This document shows, in pieces, positions 14,089 through 16,503 of a stretch of 16,503 nt of DNA. The number at the start of each line of letters is the position of its first letter. The stretch's first letter is position 1. This DNA comes from Competibacteraceae bacterium UBA6584 (lineage in GTDB: Bacteria > Pseudomonadota > Gammaproteobacteria > Competibacterales > Competibacteraceae). The translations under genes and the position numbers were made by a program. The stretch covers positions 1-16,503 of the forward strand of contig DJIW01000033.1 of assembly GCA_002433805.1 (NCBI GenBank). Direction: 5' to 3'. A model generated the notes under the pieces. That model was not told the DNA's origin and ran no database searches. It was given only the letters and a program-made list of their open reading frames with translations.

Positions 14089-15342
14089 TTAATCTTTTGA
14101 TCCCGCGACCCAGCGCAAGCCGAAACCGTAGGCTTGGTCCATGTAGCGGTGATCCTGAAAATATTCGACCAATTTGGTGACCTTGAGGTTGCCGCCCTGG
14201 TTTTCCAGCAGCGCCAGGGCGCACATCCGCTGGTTGTTTTGATGGCTGTCGAGCCGGATTTCCAAGGTCGGTTGGCCGGGGGCTTGCAAGGTCACCACGG
14301 CGTCGGTCTCCGCCCAATTGGGCGCGCCCTCATAGATCATCGCAAACAACACCACCCGATCCAACTCGTTCCAGTGTTGGCCGTTGATGTGCAGGAACTC
14401 GCCTTGCGCGCTCGAGCCGCTGCGGTCGTCGCCCATGAGCTGGATGTAGGGCGGTTGGTGGAGGTTGCCGAAGGTGTCGCCCAAGGCTTGTATCGCACCG
14501 CCGCGCCCGTCCCGCAGCTTGAACAGACAGCCCAAATCGAGATCGATCTTGCGGGCGCCGGTCAGCCGGCCGAAAAAGCCCTTGCCTCCTCCGCCGCTGT
14601 CTTGATGCCAGTTGAGATTGACCACGATTTCGCCGAAACCTTGGCCTTTTTTCTCCAGCGAGATGCTGGGATTGCGTTTGTCCAGGGTGATTTTTTCCAG
14701 CCGGACCGGTTTGGCGGGCGCGGGGGCCGCCGCTGGCGGCGAAGGCGGCGAGGGCGGCGAGGGCGACGAGGCGGGGACGGCGGTCGGCGCTTCGGCGTCG
14801 GGATCGTCGGCGACATCCACGCCGTACTGGCGGGCCAGTGGGGCCAGGCCGCCGACGAAACCCTGGCCGACGGCTCGGAACTTCCATTCGCCGTTGCGCA
14901 GGTAAAATTCGCCGACGATGAGCGCGGTCTCCGCCATCAGCTTAGTCGCCAACGGGAAAGCGGCCAGCGCGGCTTTGGTTTGCGCGTCGCGGATTTCAGC
15001 CCGCGCCTGGCTCAATTGCCCGAACGACTGACCGCGCCGGACGCCCTGGTCGACCGTCAGCGCGATCACGATTTTTTCGATGGCCGCCGACAGTTGGCCG
15101 AAGGCCACGGTGAACGCGCGGCCGTCGCCGGCGCGCTGGATGCCGCCGCCGGCGAGCGAGAGTTGATTGTAGAAAACAAAATCGCCGTCGTCGCGCACCT
15201 TACCCTGGGCGGTCAGCGCGAAGGCGCTGGAATCCAGGATCAGCGGCGTGCTGGCCGGCTCCCAGGACAGCGCGATTTCGACGGCGGCCGGCGGGGGGGT
15301 CAATCGGCTGATCGAGAAATTTTGGCCGGGTTGCAGGTCCAT
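14089..15342 (-). CDS. terA: TerA, two TerD-like domains joined by a proline-rich linker
   Basis: 417 residues. Residues 1-178 are a TerD-like domain: LILDSSAFAL in place of the usual FDLDASAF, and the acidic GEGDDE run replaced by non-acidic AFTVAFGQ. It probably no longer binds calcium well, yet it keeps the end block AETALIVGEFYLRNGEWKFRAVGQG. Residues ~179-216 form a linker rich in Pro, Ala and Ser with SPP repeats. Residues ~217-417 resemble a second TerD-like domain (TerA C-terminal, COG4110-like) with a Gly/Phe-rich insert SGGGGKGFFGR, KIDLDLG and MGDDRSGSSAQGE, so this half keeps acidic ligands. TerA is part of cytosolic Ter complexes; its exact role is unclear. The ATG lies 20 nt after the terZ stop with only a weak GCGGAA site. 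The C-terminus overlaps nothing. Confidence 0.92.
   Translation of the reverse strand: MDLQPGQNFSISRLTPPPAAVEIALSWEPASTPLILDSSAFALTAQGKVRDDGDFVFYNQLSLAGGGIQRAGDGRAFTVAFGQLSAAIEKIVIALTVDQGVRRGQSFGQLSQARAEIRDAQTKAALAAFPLATKLMAETALIVGEFYLRNGEWKFRAVGQGFVGGLAPLARQYGVDVADDPDAEAPTAVPASSPSPPSPPSPPAAAPAPAKPVRLEKITLDKRNPSISLEKKGQGFGEIVVNLNWHQDSGGGGKGFFGRLTGARKIDLDLGCLFKLRDGRGGAIQALGDTFGNLHQPPYIQLMGDDRSGSSAQGEFLHINGQHWNELDRVVLFAMIYEGAPNWAETDAVVTLQAPGQPTLEIRLDSHQNNQRMCALALLENQGGNLKVTKLVEYFQDHRYMDQAYGFGLRWVAGSKD
14735..14770. repeat. 9-bp in-frame tandem repeat coding the SPP linker of TerA
   Basis: Four units of GGCGGCGAG (first and last with one change each, plus strand) run head to tail and encode the Ser-Pro-Pro repeats. 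The unit is three codons long, so slippage would change linker length without breaking the frame. Confidence 0.6.
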
Positions 15343-15362
15343 GCCGGGTGTTCCGCGTTAAG

Positions 15363-15962
15363 TTAAAGATAAGGGCGCAGCGCGGGCAGCAGGTCGTGAA
15401 AGGTGCGTCCGCTGGCGTGTTCGCCGATGGCTTGCAGCTTCCATTCGCTGTTGTGGCGGTAGAGCTTGGTCATCAGCAGGCCGGTATAGTTGCCGCCTTC
15501 CAACGATAGGTCAAATCGGGCGATTTCACCGCCGCTGGCCTCCGCGATCCGCGAGAAGGCGCTGGGGATGCCGGCGAAACCCTCGCCGCTGAAGCTGTTA
15601 ACCGTAAAGATCAGGGTTTGCACGGTCGCCGGAAGCCGGTTGAGTTCGATGCTGATGCGTTCGTTGTCGGAACCGGCCTCGCCGCCGCCGGAGCGGTCGT
15701 CGCCGCTGTGACGGATGGAACCGCAGCGGCTTTCCAGTTGCCTGAACCAGACGGTATCCACTAGATTGCCGCTGGCGTCGAACAGCAAACACGACGCATC
15801 CAGATCGACGGATTCCTGGCGCGTGCCGCCGCCGAAGCCGAGAAAGCCGCGGGACTGGACTTGCTTCATGCCCCAGCCAAGTCCCATGACGACGTGATTC
15901 AAGCCGCGCCCAGCCTCTTTTTCCAGGCTGATGCGCTGTCCTTTCTGCAAATTGACGGCCAT
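15363..15962 (-). CDS. terZ: TerZ, TerD-family stress protein, first gene of the ter operon
   Basis: 199 residues (TerZ of plasmids is about 193). One TerD domain with the TerZ-type Gly/Phe insert SRGFLGFGGGTRQES before VDLDASCLLFD, then HSGDDRSGGGEAGSDNE, so the calcium-ligand acids are kept. The C-terminus departs from TerD/TerE: GEHASGRTFHDLLPALRPYL replaces the usual GQGYAGGL block. The ATG at 15962 is chosen because GAGGA (15970-15974) lies 7 nt upstream and MAVNLQKGQRISL is the family N-terminus; a longer in-frame start at 16115 has no support. It opens the operon ZABCDE, and the regulatory region lies in the 185-nt divergent gap beyond it. Confidence 0.94.
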   Translation of the reverse strand: MAVNLQKGQRISLEKEAGRGLNHVVMGLGWGMKQVQSRGFLGFGGGTRQESVDLDASCLLFDASGNLVDTVWFRQLESRCGSIRHSGDDRSGGGEAGSDNERISIELNRLPATVQTLIFTVNSFSGEGFAGIPSAFSRIAEASGGEIARFDLSLEGGNYTGLLMTKLYRHNSEWKLQAIGEHASGRTFHDLLPALRPYL

Positions 15963-16050
15963 GCGGAAGTCCTCGCTGTTTGGTTGATGTTCGATGGAGG
16001 CCGGCGGGCTCGGTTCGACGGGCAGACGGTCGCGAGCTGCCGGGTGCGGA

Positions 16051-16078
16051 TTGACCTTAATGGCGGTTGCGCTATTGT
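16051..16078 (+). promoter_or_regulatory. sigma-70-like promoter for the DUF4124-Sel1 gene
   Basis: TTGACC (16051-16056; five of six to consensus) and TATTGT (16073-16078; four of six) are 16 nt apart on the plus strand, giving a leader of about 63 nt before the ATG at 16148. The position is sensible; strength cannot be judged. Confidence 0.4.
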
Positions 16079-16089
16079 CCGATAAGGGA

Positions 16090-16118
16090 TATTGAGGCAG
16101 TTTACGGCAATTCAAGGG
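16090..16118 (-). promoter_or_regulatory. possible sigma-32-like promoter for the ter operon
   Basis: On the minus strand CCCTTGAA (16111-16118) is a perfect heat-shock -35 element, and CCTCAATA (16090-16097) 13 nt downstream agrees with only five of eight positions of CCCCATTT. If real, terZ would have a leader of about 120 nt. No better sigma-70 site was seen on this strand, but the -10 is weak. Confidence 0.3.
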
Positions 16119-16147
16119 ATTTCAACATTCTCGATGCGGAGGTGGTC

Positions 16148-16503
16148 ATGCGCAAGCTTGCGTTGTTGTTGGGCGTTCTGATCGCTGGCGCGCACGCCGC
16201 GCCAGCGCCCGACGCCAACCTCAAAAAATGGCAAGACGACAAGGGTGTTTGGCATTACGGCGACAACCGGCCGATAGCGCCCGACGCCGTGACCAACAGC
16301 GCCGCCGAGGCGTACCAGCGCGGCGATCATGCGGCGGCTTTCGAGGAATACCTCACCTGGGCCAAGCAGGGCGATCCGCGAGCGCAAACCATGGTCGGCC
16401 TGATGTACCTGCGCGGCGAGGGCGTCACCCGCAGCCAGAGCAACGCCATTGAGTGGCTGCGGCGCGCGGCGCTGCAAGGTAACGCCACCGCCCAATTCAA
16501 TTT
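16148..16503 (+). CDS. secreted DUF4124-Sel1 repeat protein (partial, 3' end outside window)
   Basis: 118 residues are visible. Residues 1-17 form a signal peptide (MRKLALLLGVLIAGAHA, cleavage likely before APAPD). Residues ~25-43, KKWQDDKGVWHYGDNRP, match the start of the DUF4124 motif (W-x-D-x-x-G-x-x-H-Y-x-D), common in gammaproteobacterial envelope proteins. From ~52 Sel1-type helical repeats begin: AYQRGDHAAAFEEYLTWAKQGDPRAQTMVGLMYLRGEGV, then SNAIEWLRRAALQGNATAQF. Sel1 repeats mediate protein contacts. GGAGG (16138-16142) lies 5 nt before the ATG, so the start is well supported. It is divergent from terZ. The function is unknown; an envelope scaffold is a fair guess. Confidence 0.85.
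   Translation, partial: MRKLALLLGVLIAGAHAAPAPDANLKKWQDDKGVWHYGDNRPIAPDAVTNSAAEAYQRGDHAAAFEEYLTWAKQGDPRAQTMVGLMYLRGEGVTRSQSNAIEWLRRAALQGNATAQFN

Noticed and set aside
15963..16083. yybP-ykoY-type manganese riboswitch in the leader of the ter operon
   Set aside because: Considered because TerC relatives are often under this riboswitch. I see no matching conserved loops here, and terC itself has only 14 nt upstream.

Overview
The window is gene-dense, GC-rich bacterial chromosome that most resembles a gammaproteobacterium. The reasons are an ApaG, a YiiM-type MOSC protein, a second-type (AsrA-like) Lon behind a sigma-32-like promoter, and a DUF4124-type secreted protein. No species is claimed. 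No rRNA, tRNA, CRISPR array, insertion sequence, integrase or attachment site was seen, and no stretch over 300 bases lacks a gene. All calls come from reading the sequence; no database search was run.

Left part, plus strand (1-2543): the C-terminal end of a receiver domain, probably from a hybrid histidine kinase that starts outside the window; a stand-alone CheY-like response regulator; and an AI-2E/PerM-family membrane protein with an unusual soluble C-terminal half of about 260 residues. A strong hairpin follows its stop codon.

Middle part, mostly minus strand (2690-8944), read in transcription order: a cytosolic diguanylate cyclase (GGEEF with an intact I-site); apaG followed 15 nt later by a class I SAM methyltransferase; an AsrA-like lon with a convincing heat-shock promoter; a secreted pentapeptide-repeat protein starting 13 nt after lon's stop; and a MOSC-domain protein. 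A GNAT acetyltransferase (9113-9712, plus) then converges on an orphan TrpB2-type tryptophan synthase beta chain (9736-11103, minus).

Right part (11195-15962, minus): a complete tellurite/stress operon in the order terZ-terA-terB-terC-terD-terE, ending at a clear intrinsic terminator. No terF, terW, terX or terY is present in the window. TerD, TerE and TerZ keep the acidic loops of calcium-binding TerD domains. TerA is two TerD-like domains joined by a proline-rich linker, and the first has lost its acidic cluster. TerC is a membrane protein of a family linked to metal-ion export, and TerB is the small acidic helical partner. A 106-nt gap with a long hairpin separates terC from terD and may set different dosage for the two halves. 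A DUF4124-Sel1 secreted protein runs divergently from terZ and is cut by the window end.

Together the window reads as a stress and envelope homeostasis neighbourhood: heat-shock protease, Ter membrane stress complex, c-di-GMP signalling and two-component receivers. I did not find a clearly new system. The best leads are the lon/pentapeptide operon, the long-tailed AI-2E protein and the regulation of the ter operon.
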